Source: Dehalococcoidia bacterium (lineage in GTDB: Bacteria > Chloroflexota > Dehalococcoidia > DSTF01 > JALHUB01). Taken from it: a stretch of DNA of 10,292 nucleotides. The position numbers were made by a program, and so were the translations under genes. The DNA lies in NCBI GenBank assembly GCA_022865685.1, contig JALHUB010000199.1, positions 1 to 10,292 of the forward strand. Direction: 5' to 3'. This document shows, piece after piece, positions 1 through 6,892 of the stretch; the stretch's first letter is position 1; each line of letters starts with the position of its first letter. The notes under the pieces were generated by a model, which was not told where the DNA came from, ran no database searches, and was given only the letters and a program-made list of their open reading frames with translations.

Positions 1-1
1 G

Positions 2-268
2 GAGCTCATCGCCGCCGCGGGACACAACCTCGGCGTCGGCCTCGCGAGCCTGATCAACGTCTTCAACCCGCAGGTCATCGTCCTCGACGGCAGCCTTACG
101 AAGATGGGCGACCTCTACCTCGGCCCGGCGCGGGAGACGGCGCAGCGAGAGTCGTTCGCGCAGAGCTGGAGCGACGTGCGCATCGTCGTCGGTGAGCTGG
201 GCGACCGCTCGGCGGCGCTGTGGGCCGCGGCCGTCGCGCTGGAGGCAATGCGCGCCGCCGCGAAGTGA
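2..268 (+). CDS. ROK family protein (sugar kinase or transcriptional regulator), C-terminal part
   Basis: The reading frame enters from the left edge, so only the last 88 codons and a TGA stop are visible. The stretch reading LGVGLASLINVFNPQVIVLD is the typical C-terminal helix and strand of ROK proteins (family pattern roughly 'G.gLanlinlfnPe.ivlgG'). A normal family ending follows: '...GELGDRSAALWAAAVALEAM'. ROK proteins are either cytoplasmic glucokinase-type sugar kinases or sugar-responsive repressors. The nucleotide-binding DxGxT, the zinc-binding Cys cluster and any N-terminal DNA-binding domain would lie outside the window, so the two roles cannot be separated. The usual glycine after the 'IVL' strand appears as D-G-S here. 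Its stop overlaps the start of the next gene by one base (TGATG), suggesting translational coupling. Confidence 0.85.
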   Translation, partial: ELIAAAGHNLGVGLASLINVFNPQVIVLDGSLTKMGDLYLGPARETAQRESFAQSWSDVRIVVGELGDRSAALWAAAVALEAMRAAAK

Positions 269-720
269 TGCTCATCGGTCTCATCTCCGACACTCACGGC
301 TACTTTGACCCGCGACTTCCCGACGTCTTCCGCGGCGTCGGGCGCATCCTGCACACCGGCGACGTCGGCAGCCTCGACGTTATCAAGCGTCTGGAGGCGA
401 TAGCGCCGGTCGTCGCCGTGCACGGCAACATGGACAATCCGCTCGTGGCGAGCCACTTCCCCGCGGACGCGACGGTCGAGGTCGCCGGTCTGACGGTCTA
501 TCTTGTCCACCGGCCGCAGGACGCGCGACCCGGGGACAGCGTCGGCGTCGTCGTGCAGGGGCACACGCACCGGTCGCTCATCGAGGAGAAAGAGGGTATG
601 CTGTACGTCAATCCGGGCGCGGCGGGCAAGACGCTGACCTTCGCCGGTCGGACGGTGGCGCTGCTCGAAATTGAGGACGGCAAGCCCCGCGCCAGGATCG
701 TGAATCTCGACGCGCCCTAG
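268..720 (+). CDS. YfcE/MJ0936-type metallophosphoesterase (phosphodiesterase)
   Basis: A 150-residue cytoplasmic calcineurin-like phosphoesterase, close to the usual length of the single-domain YfcE/MJ0936 family. All metal-site motifs are visible in order: SDTHG (D8, H10), HTGDV (D32), HGNMD (N54, D56), a lone histidine at LVH81 and GHTH (H99, H101). These residues bind two divalent metals and hydrolyse phosphodiesters; the physiological substrate is unknown. The common 'HG' after the fifth strand is 'HR' here. I chose the ATG at 268 because the family begins directly with the first beta strand (MLIGLISDTHG); an in-frame GTG at 220 would add 16 residues that belong to the ROK reading frame. 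No strong ribosome-binding site precedes it, which fits coupling to the upstream gene through the TGATG overlap. It probably shares a transcript with the ROK gene and the peptidase downstream. Confidence 0.93.
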   Translation: MLIGLISDTHGYFDPRLPDVFRGVGRILHTGDVGSLDVIKRLEAIAPVVAVHGNMDNPLVASHFPADATVEVAGLTVYLVHRPQDARPGDSVGVVVQGHTHRSLIEEKEGMLYVNPGAAGKTLTFAGRTVALLEIEDGKPRARIVNLDAP

Positions 721-724
721 GAGG
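719..724 (+). promoter_or_regulatory. Ribosome-binding site for the TTG-started peptidase
   Basis: AGGAGG overlaps the TAG stop of the phosphoesterase and sits 10 bases before the TTG at 735. This strong Shine-Dalgarno match at normal spacing decides the non-ATG start and indicates that both genes are read from one mRNA. Confidence 0.7.
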
Positions 725-734
725 AGAGAGCCTC

Positions 735-2201
735 TTGCCGGCAAAGCCCCTGCTGGACCGCCTCGACGCCGAGGCGGAGGCGTTCAGCCGCGACCTGACA
801 CGCGAGTACTACCTCAACGGCGCCGGCCTCAAGGAAGACCTGTCCATCGTCCCCATCTTCGAGCGGCACACCCGTCTCTTTACGAAGAAGATGATCGCGG
901 CCCTCGACGCCGCACCGCACGACGACGAGCGCTGGCCGCCGCTGCGGGCCTTTGTCGTCGAAGGCTATCTGGAGAACGCCGCTAAGTCGCTCAGCGAGAC
1001 GATAGCGGCCCGCGAGACGAGCGACGCGGCAACCTGGGACGGCAAGGAGGCGCCCTACCGCGCGCTGCCCGTCCTCATCGCCAACGAAGCGGACGCCGAC
1101 CGCCGCCACGCCATCGACGGCCTGCGCATCGAGATGACGGCGGCCCAAAACCCGCTGCGCGAGGAGCGCTGGGACGCCCTTCACGCCGAGGCGCGCGCCC
1201 TGGGTTACGCCGATTACGTCGCGCTCTGCGGAGACGTCGGCCGGCTGGCGCTCGACGACCTGGCGGCGCCGCTGGAGGCTTTCCTCTGGGACGGCGAGGC
1301 CACGTACCGGTCGCGGCTGCGACGCTACCTGGGCGACATCGGCGTCGCGCCGGCGGCCGCGGATCGAAGCGACCTGGCCTATCTCTTCCGCTCGCCGCAG
1401 TTCGATTCGCGCTTCCCGCCAGAGCGGCTCCTGCCGTCGCTCAGGGAGACCCTCGCGGCCCTGGACATCGACCTCGACCAACAGGCCGGCGTGCGGCTGG
1501 ACGTCGAGGCGCGGCCGCAGAAGTCGCCGCGGGCGTTCTGCGCCGCCATCGTCGTCCCGAGCGAGATCATGCTCGTCATCAACCCGCACGGTGGCCAGGA
1601 CGACTACGCCGCCCTCTTCCACGAAGCGGGCCATACGGAGCACTTCGCCCACGCCGACCCCTCGCTGCCCTTCGCCGCCCGCGGCCTCGGCGACAACTCC
1701 GTCACGGAGGCCTTCGCCTTCGCCATGGAGCACCTCATGTACGACGCGGACTGGCTGCGACAGCGTCTCGACTGGCGGGACGCGGCGGACTTCGTCGCCT
1801 TCAAGCGCTTCTACAAGCTGTTCATCGTGCGTCGCTATGCCGCCAAGCTGCTCTATGAGCTGGAGCTGCACCGCAGCGATGACCCGCGCTCGAAATCGAA
1901 GCGCTACGCCGACCTGCTCACCACATTCCTCGGCGTGCGTTTCAACCCCGCGGACCACCTCTTCGACGTCGACGACGGCTTCTACTGCGCCCGCTATCTC
2001 CGCGCCTGGGCCTTCGAGGCGCAGTTGCGACGGCACCTGGAGACGGACTTCGGCAAGCAGTGGTTCCTCAGCGCCGAAGCGGGCGCGCGCCTCAAGCGGC
2101 TCTGGTCTATGGGGCAGCGACGCCCTGTCGAGGAGCTGGCGCGGGAGACCGGCTACGCGGGCCTGGACTTCGGGCCGCTCTTCGACGAGCTACGAACGTG
2201 A
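735..2201 (+). CDS. M3-like (oligoendopeptidase F / thimet type) zinc metallopeptidase
   Basis: A 488-residue protein with the zinc signature HEAGH at residues 296-300 (H296, E297, H300) and a downstream glutamate, E325, in DNSVTEAFAF. That arrangement, with the third ligand about 25 residues after the second histidine, is typical of the M3 clan. Families of this type cleave peptides in the cytoplasm; no signal peptide or membrane segment is seen. A late YCARYLRAW stretch fits the C-terminal tyrosine region that M3 enzymes use to hold substrate, though this is by analogy. At 488 residues it is shorter than classical PepF or thimet enzymes (about 600), mostly in the helical N-terminal half, so it belongs to a divergent M3-like group. 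The TTG start is supported by AGGAGG at 719-724. It is the last gene of the ROK-phosphoesterase-peptidase unit; its exact substrate is not predictable. Confidence 0.85.
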   Translation: MPAKPLLDRLDAEAEAFSRDLTREYYLNGAGLKEDLSIVPIFERHTRLFTKKMIAALDAAPHDDERWPPLRAFVVEGYLENAAKSLSETIAARETSDAATWDGKEAPYRALPVLIANEADADRRHAIDGLRIEMTAAQNPLREERWDALHAEARALGYADYVALCGDVGRLALDDLAAPLEAFLWDGEATYRSRLRRYLGDIGVAPAAADRSDLAYLFRSPQFDSRFPPERLLPSLRETLAALDIDLDQQAGVRLDVEARPQKSPRAFCAAIVVPSEIMLVINPHGGQDDYAALFHEAGHTEHFAHADPSLPFAARGLGDNSVTEAFAFAMEHLMYDADWLRQRLDWRDAADFVAFKRFYKLFIVRRYAAKLLYELELHRSDDPRSKSKRYADLLTTFLGVRFNPADHLFDVDDGFYCARYLRAWAFEAQLRRHLETDFGKQWFLSAEAGARLKRLWSMGQRRPVEELARETGYAGLDFGPLFDELRT

Positions 2202-2217
2202 AGCCGCGCACAATGTG

Positions 2218-2246
2218 TTGACCAATAACTCCCTCCTCTCTATGCT
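2218..2246 (+). promoter_or_regulatory. Promoter of thiolase 1
   Basis: TTGACC at 2218-2223 and TATGCT at 2241-2246 are separated by 17 bp, a good sigma-70/SigA-type match. Transcription would start near 2253, giving a leader of about 47 nt before the ATG at 2300. The same pair of hexamers with the same spacing precedes the second thiolase. Confidence 0.65.
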
Positions 2247-2299
2247 GACTCTGCAGGCACGATAACATCACTTTTTCGAAAGGGAAGGGAGCATTTTCA

Positions 2300-3550
2300 A
2301 TGAGAGAAGCAGTAATTGTTGACGGCGTGCGAACGCCGATCGGTCGCGCGGGCAGAAGGGGTATGTTCCGCACAATCACCCACTCGGAACTAATGGTCCC
2401 CATCGTCAAGGAGATTCTGAAGCGCAACAAACTGGACCCCAAGGACATCGACGAGTTCCACGTCGGCTCCGCGGGCCTGGTGACGCCGATGAGCAAATGC
2501 CGGCAGTACCTCTTCGAAGCCGGCTTCGGTGACAACATCTGGGGCTCGGACGTCAACACGCAGTGCGCGAGCGGCCTGCACACGTCCGTCGAGTCGTGCG
2601 AGAGGGTGATGGCGGGTTCCGCCGACATCATCCTCGCCGCCGGCGTCGAGACGATGGGCCGCCAGGGCGTGACGTCTCCTGAGGAGATGGCCGGCCAGAA
2701 GGGCGGCGGCATGGCTGCTCTTCTTATGCCGCCGAAGTCCGACCTGTCGTATCCTGAGGACTGGAAAGACGCCGATCTCTTGACTCCGTGGTACGCGGTC
2801 AAGAACCCGCAGATCTTCAACATGCTCTGGACGGCGGAAAACGTCCACGAGCGCTACGGCATCCCCCGCCAGGTAGCGGACGAATGGGCGCTGCGCAGCC
2901 AGCAACTCGCCGTCGCCGCGCAGGATGCCGGCCGGTTCGACGACGAAATCCTGCCCGTCACCATCAACTACAAGGACGGCAGCAGCGAGACGCTCAGCAA
3001 GGACCAGGGTCCGCGCCGCGAGACCAACCTGCAGGCGCTGCAAGAGCTGCGGCCCGTCTTCAAGGAGGGCGGCTTCGTCACCGCCGGCAACTCCTGCCCC
3101 CAGAACGACGGCGCCACCATCGTCCTCGTGACGACGAAGGAGATCGCCAAGGAGCGGGGCTGGAAGCCGATGCTGACGTACCGCCACTCGGCGACCGTCG
3201 GCACCGACCCGGACGTCATGGGGATCGGGCCGCGCTGGGCCACCAAGAAGCTGCTCGACCGCTCCGGCATGAAGCTCGAAGACTTCGACGTGCTGGAGAT
3301 CAACGAGGCCTTCGCCGTCGTGGTCAACTACTTCGTCAACGAGTTCAAGGCTTCAGACAAGGTCATCGAGAAGATCAACCGCTGGGGCGGCGCCATCGCC
3401 ATCGGCCACCCGCTCGGCGGCACCGGCCCCCGCCTCATCATGACTGCGGGTCGTCAGCTCAAGGATAACGGCGGGCGCTGGGCGCTCACCACGCTCTGCC
3501 AGGGCCTCGGCATGGGCTACGCCGCCGCCTGGGAGCGCGAAGACTACTAA
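2300..3550 (+). CDS. Thiolase family protein (acetyl-CoA C-acyltransferase), copy 1
   Basis: A 416-residue thiolase. Visible catalytic elements are the nucleophile C89 in NTQCASG, the NEAF motif at N335-F338, H370 in GHPLGGTG and the second catalytic cysteine C400 in LCQGLG. The N-terminus (MREAVIVDGVRTPIGRAG) is standard for the family. Such enzymes condense two acyl-CoAs or cleave 3-ketoacyl-CoA with CoA, in fatty-acid degradation or acetoacetyl-CoA formation; direction and chain length cannot be read from the sequence. The ATG at 2300 follows an AGGGAG Shine-Dalgarno (2286-2291) with 8 bases between. It has its own promoter and is followed by a strong hairpin. The next gene is a close paralog of almost the same length (417 residues). 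No hydratase or dehydrogenase gene of beta-oxidation lies beside it within the window. Confidence 0.95.
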   Translation: MREAVIVDGVRTPIGRAGRRGMFRTITHSELMVPIVKEILKRNKLDPKDIDEFHVGSAGLVTPMSKCRQYLFEAGFGDNIWGSDVNTQCASGLHTSVESCERVMAGSADIILAAGVETMGRQGVTSPEEMAGQKGGGMAALLMPPKSDLSYPEDWKDADLLTPWYAVKNPQIFNMLWTAENVHERYGIPRQVADEWALRSQQLAVAAQDAGRFDDEILPVTINYKDGSSETLSKDQGPRRETNLQALQELRPVFKEGGFVTAGNSCPQNDGATIVLVTTKEIAKERGWKPMLTYRHSATVGTDPDVMGIGPRWATKKLLDRSGMKLEDFDVLEINEAFAVVVNYFVNEFKASDKVIEKINRWGGAIAIGHPLGGTGPRLIMTAGRQLKDNGGRWALTTLCQGLGMGYAAAWEREDY

Positions 3551-3584
3551 GTCGACTGCCCGAACGGGCATCAGCAAGAACGAC

Positions 3585-3616
3585 CCAGAGGGCCGGACTG
3601 ACGTCCGGCCCTCTGG
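3585..3616 (+). terminator. Perfect 14-bp hairpin after thiolase 1, likely terminator without U-tract
   Basis: Bases 3585-3598 pair without mismatch with 3603-3616 around a TGAC loop; the stem is very GC-rich (arm CCAGAGGGCCGGAC). A smaller hairpin (TGCCC/GGGCA, 3557-3570) lies between it and the TAA stop. No T-run follows (the next bases are CTTCGAATCC), so it would be a U-less terminator or an mRNA 3'-end stabiliser. Being perfectly symmetric it could act on either strand. Confidence 0.55.
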
Positions 3617-3652
3617 CTTCGAATCCCGGCAAGGCGCGCTCTTCATAATCTC

Positions 3653-3710
3653 GTAGCCGAGGCTTTCCAGCCTCGGCGTCTCCCTGGCCAGGCTGGAAAG
3701 CCTGGCCTAC
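3653..3710. repeat. GTAG...CTAC paired palindromic (REP/BIME-like) element A
   Basis: The element begins with GTAG (3653-3656) and ends with CTAC (3707-3710). Inside are two 9-bp hairpins with 4-nt loops: 3656-3664 with 3669-3677 (GCCGAGGCT/AGCCTCGGC) and 3686-3694 with 3699-3707 (GGCCAGGCT/AGCCTGGCC). The two halves are near-mirror copies, and their stem differences are compensated on the opposite arm. The layout matches the elements at 5073-5132 and 9482-9543. It lies in the gap between the thiolase genes, upstream of the second promoter. Confidence 0.75.
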
Positions 3711-3731
3711 GTGTCCACAGACGCCTTCCGA

Positions 3732-3760
3732 TTGACCACTAATCGACCCATCAATATGCT
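3732..3760 (+). promoter_or_regulatory. Promoter of thiolase 2
   Basis: TTGACC at 3732-3737 and TATGCT at 3755-3760 with a 17-bp spacer, identical hexamers and spacing to the thiolase 1 promoter. Both sites continue with GA and then CTCTGCA a short way downstream, so the promoter and leader look homologous. The expected start near 3767 rules out the in-frame ATG at 3764 as the protein start. Confidence 0.65.
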
Positions 3761-3790
3761 GAGATGGCTCTGCAAGAAATGACACATGAG

Positions 3791-3796
3791 AAGGAG
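3791..3796 (+). promoter_or_regulatory. Ribosome-binding site of thiolase 2
   Basis: AAGGAG lies 9 bases before the ATG at 3806. Together with the alignment of MREAVVVDGV to the N-terminus of copy 1, it decides the start against the upstream in-frame ATGs at 3764 and 3779. Confidence 0.65.
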
Positions 3797-3805
3797 ATCG
3801 AAGAG

Positions 3806-5059
3806 ATGCGAGAGGCAGTTGTCGTAGACGGAGTCCGCACACCTTTCGGCCGCGCCGGCCGTCGAGGCGTCTTCCGCGCCATAAGCCACGTCGATCTCAT
3901 GGTCCCCCTGCTCAAGGAGATCGTCCGCCGCAACAAGCTCGACGCCAACGACATCGACGAAGTGCACGTCGGGTCGGTGCACCTCGCGTCGCGGAGCACC
4001 AAGGCGCGCACCTACCTCTTCGAGGCGGGCCTGCCGGAGTGCATCTGGGGCACCGACGTCAACACGCAATGCGCCAGCGCCCTGCAAACGACCGTCGAAG
4101 CCTGCCAGTGCGTCGCCTGCGGCGGCGCCGACATCGTGCTCGCCGGCGGCATCGAGACGATGGACCGGCTGGGCGTCGTTCCGCCGGAGGAGGCGGCAGG
4201 CAAGCCGGCGCCAGCGCGTGTCTTCCCGGGGCCCGTGCCGGAGGTCACCGACACGCCCTATCCGTCCGACTGGAAGGACGCGGAGCTCCTGCCCTGGTGG
4301 CACCAGCTCCGGGACCCGCGGATCATGAACATGCTCTGGACGGCGGAGAACCTGCACTCGCAGTTCGGAATCACGCGAAAAGAGGCCGACGAGTGGTCGC
4401 TGCGGAGCCAGCTTGCCGCCGTCGCCGCCCAGGACGCGGGAAACTTCGACGGCGAGATCATGCCCGTAGCCATTCGCTACAAGGACGGCTCCAGCGAGAC
4501 CATCGCCAAGGACCAGGGGCCGCGTCGCGAGACGAACCTGGAGGCCCTGAGCCAACTGCGCCCCATCATGAAGGAGGATGGCTTCGTCACCGCCGGCAAC
4601 TCCTGCCCTCGCAACGACGGCGCCACCCTCGCCCTGATAACGACGAAGGAGATCGCGACGGAGCGCGGCTGGAAGCCTCTCCTCACCTACCGCCACTCCG
4701 CGACCGTCGGCGTCGACCCGAACGTCATGGGCGTCGGCCCGCGCTGGGCGACGGAGAAGCTGCTCAACCGCACGGGTATGAAGCTCGAAGACTTCGACGT
4801 GATCGAGATCAACGAGGCCTTCGCCTGCGTCATCAACTACTGGATCCGGGAGCTCGGGGCGTCGGACAAGGTCGTCGAGAGGATCAATCGTTGGGGAGGC
4901 GCGATAGCTCTCGGGCACCCGCTCGGCGCGTCCGGGGCGCGACTCGTCATGACGGCGGGCTACCAGTTACGGGCGAACGGCGGTCGCTGGGCGCTGACGA
5001 CGCTCTGCCAGGGGAGCGGCATGGGCTACGCCGCCGCCTGGGAGCGCGAAGACTACTAG
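3806..5059 (+). CDS. Thiolase family protein (acetyl-CoA C-acyltransferase), copy 2
   Basis: A 417-residue paralog of the preceding gene, by eye about two thirds identical and nearly identical over the last 30 residues. Catalytic elements are kept: C89 in NTQCASA, NEAF from N336, H371 in GHPLGASG and C401 in LCQGSG. The glycine normally following C-A-S is alanine here (A92), and positions 55-75 and 125-165 differ most from copy 1, so substrate range may have diverged. The start at 3806 matches copy 1 and has AAGGAG upstream; a reading frame from 3764 would add 14 unconserved residues and precede the predicted transcription start. The gene has its own promoter and is separated from copy 1 by a hairpin and a palindromic element, so the two can be expressed independently. 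The protein is cytoplasmic with no export signal. Confidence 0.94.
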   Translation: MREAVVVDGVRTPFGRAGRRGVFRAISHVDLMVPLLKEIVRRNKLDANDIDEVHVGSVHLASRSTKARTYLFEAGLPECIWGTDVNTQCASALQTTVEACQCVACGGADIVLAGGIETMDRLGVVPPEEAAGKPAPARVFPGPVPEVTDTPYPSDWKDAELLPWWHQLRDPRIMNMLWTAENLHSQFGITRKEADEWSLRSQLAAVAAQDAGNFDGEIMPVAIRYKDGSSETIAKDQGPRRETNLEALSQLRPIMKEDGFVTAGNSCPRNDGATLALITTKEIATERGWKPLLTYRHSATVGVDPNVMGVGPRWATEKLLNRTGMKLEDFDVIEINEAFACVINYWIRELGASDKVVERINRWGGAIALGHPLGASGARLVMTAGYQLRANGGRWALTTLCQGSGMGYAAAWEREDY

Positions 5060-5072
5060 CCGGCAGATTCGC

Positions 5073-5132
5073 GTAGGTCGGGCGTCTCGCCCGACCGTTC
5101 CCGCAACCAGGCTGGCAGGATGCCCGCCCTAC
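5073..5132. repeat. GTAG...CTAC paired palindromic (REP/BIME-like) element B
   Basis: It starts with GTAG (5073-5076) and ends with CTAC (5129-5132). The left hairpin is a perfect 9-bp stem, 5076-5084 with 5088-5096 (GGTCGGGCG/CGCCCGACC, loop TCT). The right hairpin pairs 5110-5117 with 5121-5128 (GGCTGGCA/TGCCCGCC, one mismatch, loop GGA). It lies in the gap between the convergent thiolase 2 and winged-helix genes, a typical REP position. Read on the other strand it aligns with the whole of the element at 9482-9543. Confidence 0.8.
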
Positions 5133-5189
5133 GGGTGAATACGAAACGAGGGCTGGACGCGCAACTCGGTCCCCGTATGGTCGAACTGA

Positions 5190-5477
5190 CTACGCCCGGC
5201 GCGCTATGTCCGCTAGAAGCTCCGTGATCTGCAACAGCGTCAGACCGGCCTCTCGATGCTCGCGCAAGATTGCGCCGTAGTGCAGCCAGTAGCGATTGCG
5301 ACGTCCCTGCCGCTCGCGGCTGATCAGTCCGTCCTCCTCCAGCGCCCGCAGGATCGATAGCGCGGCCCGCTCCGTGATCCCAACCGACTGCGCGATCTCC
5401 CGCAGCGTCGAGTGCGGCCTCTGCCCGACGGCAATCAGCACGAGCGCGTGATTGGTGAGGAGGCTCCATCTGCCCAC
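5190..5477 (-). CDS. Small winged helix-turn-helix (MarR-like) transcriptional regulator
   Basis: A 95-residue protein with one winged-helix domain. The segment around residues 24-66, TLREIAQSVGITERAALSIL followed by RALEEDGLISRERQGRRNRYWLH, is a helix-turn-helix with recognition helix and basic wing. The start MGRWSLLTNHALVLIAV is typical of a group of small single-domain regulators in actinobacteria and relatives. A short helical tail (LTLLQITELLADIARRA) could mediate dimerisation. The start is GTG at 5477, supported by AGGAG nine bases upstream on the minus strand (plus-strand CTCCT at 5487-5491). No cysteine or other ligand-binding feature stands out, so the signal sensed is unknown. The alpha/beta hydrolase lies 124 bases upstream on the same strand, but a promoter candidate in that gap suggests separate control. 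Confidence 0.85.
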   Translation of the reverse strand: MGRWSLLTNHALVLIAVGQRPHSTLREIAQSVGITERAALSILRALEEDGLISRERQGRRNRYWLHYGAILREHREAGLTLLQITELLADIARRA

Positions 5478-5539
5478 GAGATCTCACTCCTGCGGAATTG
5501 GACGCATCGATTCCGGAAACGGGCGTCTGCTTCGGCCAC

Positions 5540-5569
5540 AGTATCATCGCATCACGACCGACAAGTCAA
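5540..5569 (-). promoter_or_regulatory. Candidate promoter of the winged-helix regulator
   Basis: On the minus strand TTGACT (5569-5564) and GATACT (5545-5540) are 18 bp apart, a moderate match. The start would be near 5533, about 55 nt ahead of the GTG at 5477. Confidence 0.4.
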
Positions 5570-5601
5570 GGAACAGCTACTCCGCCGCCTGCCGACCTCC
5601 C

Positions 5602-6771
5602 CTAGCGGAAGTGGATCAGTATCTGGAAGAGGTGGCAGTAGAGCTTGGCGCTGTCGGTGAGCAGCGTGTGGGCGGCGCGGTCGACCGTCGGCTCCACGTG
5701 CTCGAAGATGTCGACCTCCGTGAAGTGCAGCTTCACCTGCCCCTGGAGGGCATCGCGCAGGCGCCGCGATTCCGTGTACGGAACGAAGCGGTCCGTCTTG
5801 TCGTGGAGGATGAACGTCTCGGCCCGCAGCCCATCCAGGCGGCCGCCCAGCGAGAGGTCGCGCAACGCCTGGCGCGGCTCTGCCGGCAGCTCCGCCAGCA
5901 GCTCGTCGACGCGCGACGGGTCCCTGTTCGTCAGCAGGTCGAAGGCGGCGCGGCCCTCCGGCGTCAGACGCCACAGCTCGCGCGCTGCCTCCGGCTCGCT
6001 GTCGACAAGAGCGCGTATCAGGAGGTCGCGATCGCTGGCGTCGCTGAGGCGGTTGATGACCTGCTCCGACATCACGTCGACGCTGTGCTCGTCGGGCGTC
6101 CATGTCTCCCGGAGACCGTCGTAGGAGATGACGCCGGTGGTGACCGCATCGAGCACGTCCGTCGCGTCGTAGTAGCCGCCGAATGATACGACATAGGCGA
6201 CGTCCTCGTTGATGCTGGGGTTGGCGGCGGCGAGCAGAGCCAGCGGCGCCCCCACGCTCACGCCGATGTAGCCGATCTTGTCCTGCTTCACGTAGGGCTG
6301 CTCCTGCAGGTACAGGAACTCCGCGACAAGGGCATCGACCTCGCGAGGGTAGATCATCTCGTTCTCGAGGTCGGGCGAGAAGGGGATGAGCATAACGAAG
6401 CCCGCCCGCGCCACGTCGCCGGCGAGGCGGGTGAGACGGGAGTCGTCGGGCTGCAGCGGCGGCGCCCCGGGCGTGAGGATCATCGCGCCGTGCTGTTCGC
6501 CGTCGCCGGGGCGGTAGATGTCGACAGGCATGGTGTACGAGCCGTACTGGATGATCGTCTGCTCCCTTACCGGCGTGCCCGTCGTCCAGGTGACGGGACG
6601 CAGTGGCAGGGGCGCCATCATGTCGGGCAGGAAGAAGGCGCTGGTCACCGCGGCTCGACCGTACGTCGTGCAGGAGAGGCCGATGCTGAAAGCGACGAGT
6701 ACGGCGAGAGCGGGGACGAGCGGCCAGGAGCGGCGCAGCGCGGCGGGTCGCCTGCGCGGGAGTTCGGACAT
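5602..6771 (-). CDS. Membrane-anchored alpha/beta hydrolase
   Basis: A 389-residue protein. Residues 1-15 are basic (RRRPAALRR) and about 16-37 form a hydrophobic segment (LVPALAVLVAFSIGL), so it is probably held in the membrane by an uncleaved N-terminal anchor with the catalytic domain outside. Cys34 lies just after the segment, but GLS-C is a poor lipobox. The fold shows the nucleophile elbow GVSVG (S172), an acid in HDKTDRFVP (D324 or D327) and a histidine in IFEHVEP (H358), giving a Ser-Asp-His triad; GFVMLIPFSP fits an upstream core strand. Residues about 205-312 form a helical insertion that would be a lid. Substrate is unknown: esterase, lipase or peptidase are all possible. The ATG at 6771 has GAGG seven bases upstream. 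A weak promoter candidate lies at 6878-6850 (TTGACC, 17 bp, CAAACT). Confidence 0.85.
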   Translation of the reverse strand: MSELPRRRPAALRRSWPLVPALAVLVAFSIGLSCTTYGRAAVTSAFFLPDMMAPLPLRPVTWTTGTPVREQTIIQYGSYTMPVDIYRPGDGEQHGAMILTPGAPPLQPDDSRLTRLAGDVARAGFVMLIPFSPDLENEMIYPREVDALVAEFLYLQEQPYVKQDKIGYIGVSVGAPLALLAAANPSINEDVAYVVSFGGYYDATDVLDAVTTGVISYDGLRETWTPDEHSVDVMSEQVINRLSDASDRDLLIRALVDSEPEAARELWRLTPEGRAAFDLLTNRDPSRVDELLAELPAEPRQALRDLSLGGRLDGLRAETFILHDKTDRFVPYTESRRLRDALQGQVKLHFTEVDIFEHVEPTVDRAAHTLLTDSAKLYCHLFQILIHFR

Positions 6772-6892
6772 GCGATTGCCTCGTCAGGCCTGTTTGTAGC
6801 CGTGCCTACCCTCTAAGAGGCGGGCAAGCCGGCAGGCAGGCACGATTCCAGTTTGCCATTGGCCCATTCGACGGTCAAACGAGGCGGCCCGG

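Noticed and set aside
717..2036. Long antisense open frame (439 codons) opposite the M3-like peptidase
   Set aside because: Its product is low-complexity and rich in Val, Arg and Glu with no recognisable domain. It mirrors the high third-position GC of the peptidase gene, whose HEAGH motif shows the real frame.
3764..3805. Upstream ATG starts for thiolase 2 (3764, 3779)
   Set aside because: 3764 precedes the predicted transcription start near 3767, the extra residues have no match in copy 1, and the AAGGAG at 3791 serves the ATG at 3806.
3707..4918. Antisense open frame (403 codons) opposite thiolase 2, and a similar one at 2390-3187 opposite thiolase 1
   Set aside because: Both are shadows of conserved thiolase genes. 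That they look alike only reflects the paralogy of the real genes on the other strand.
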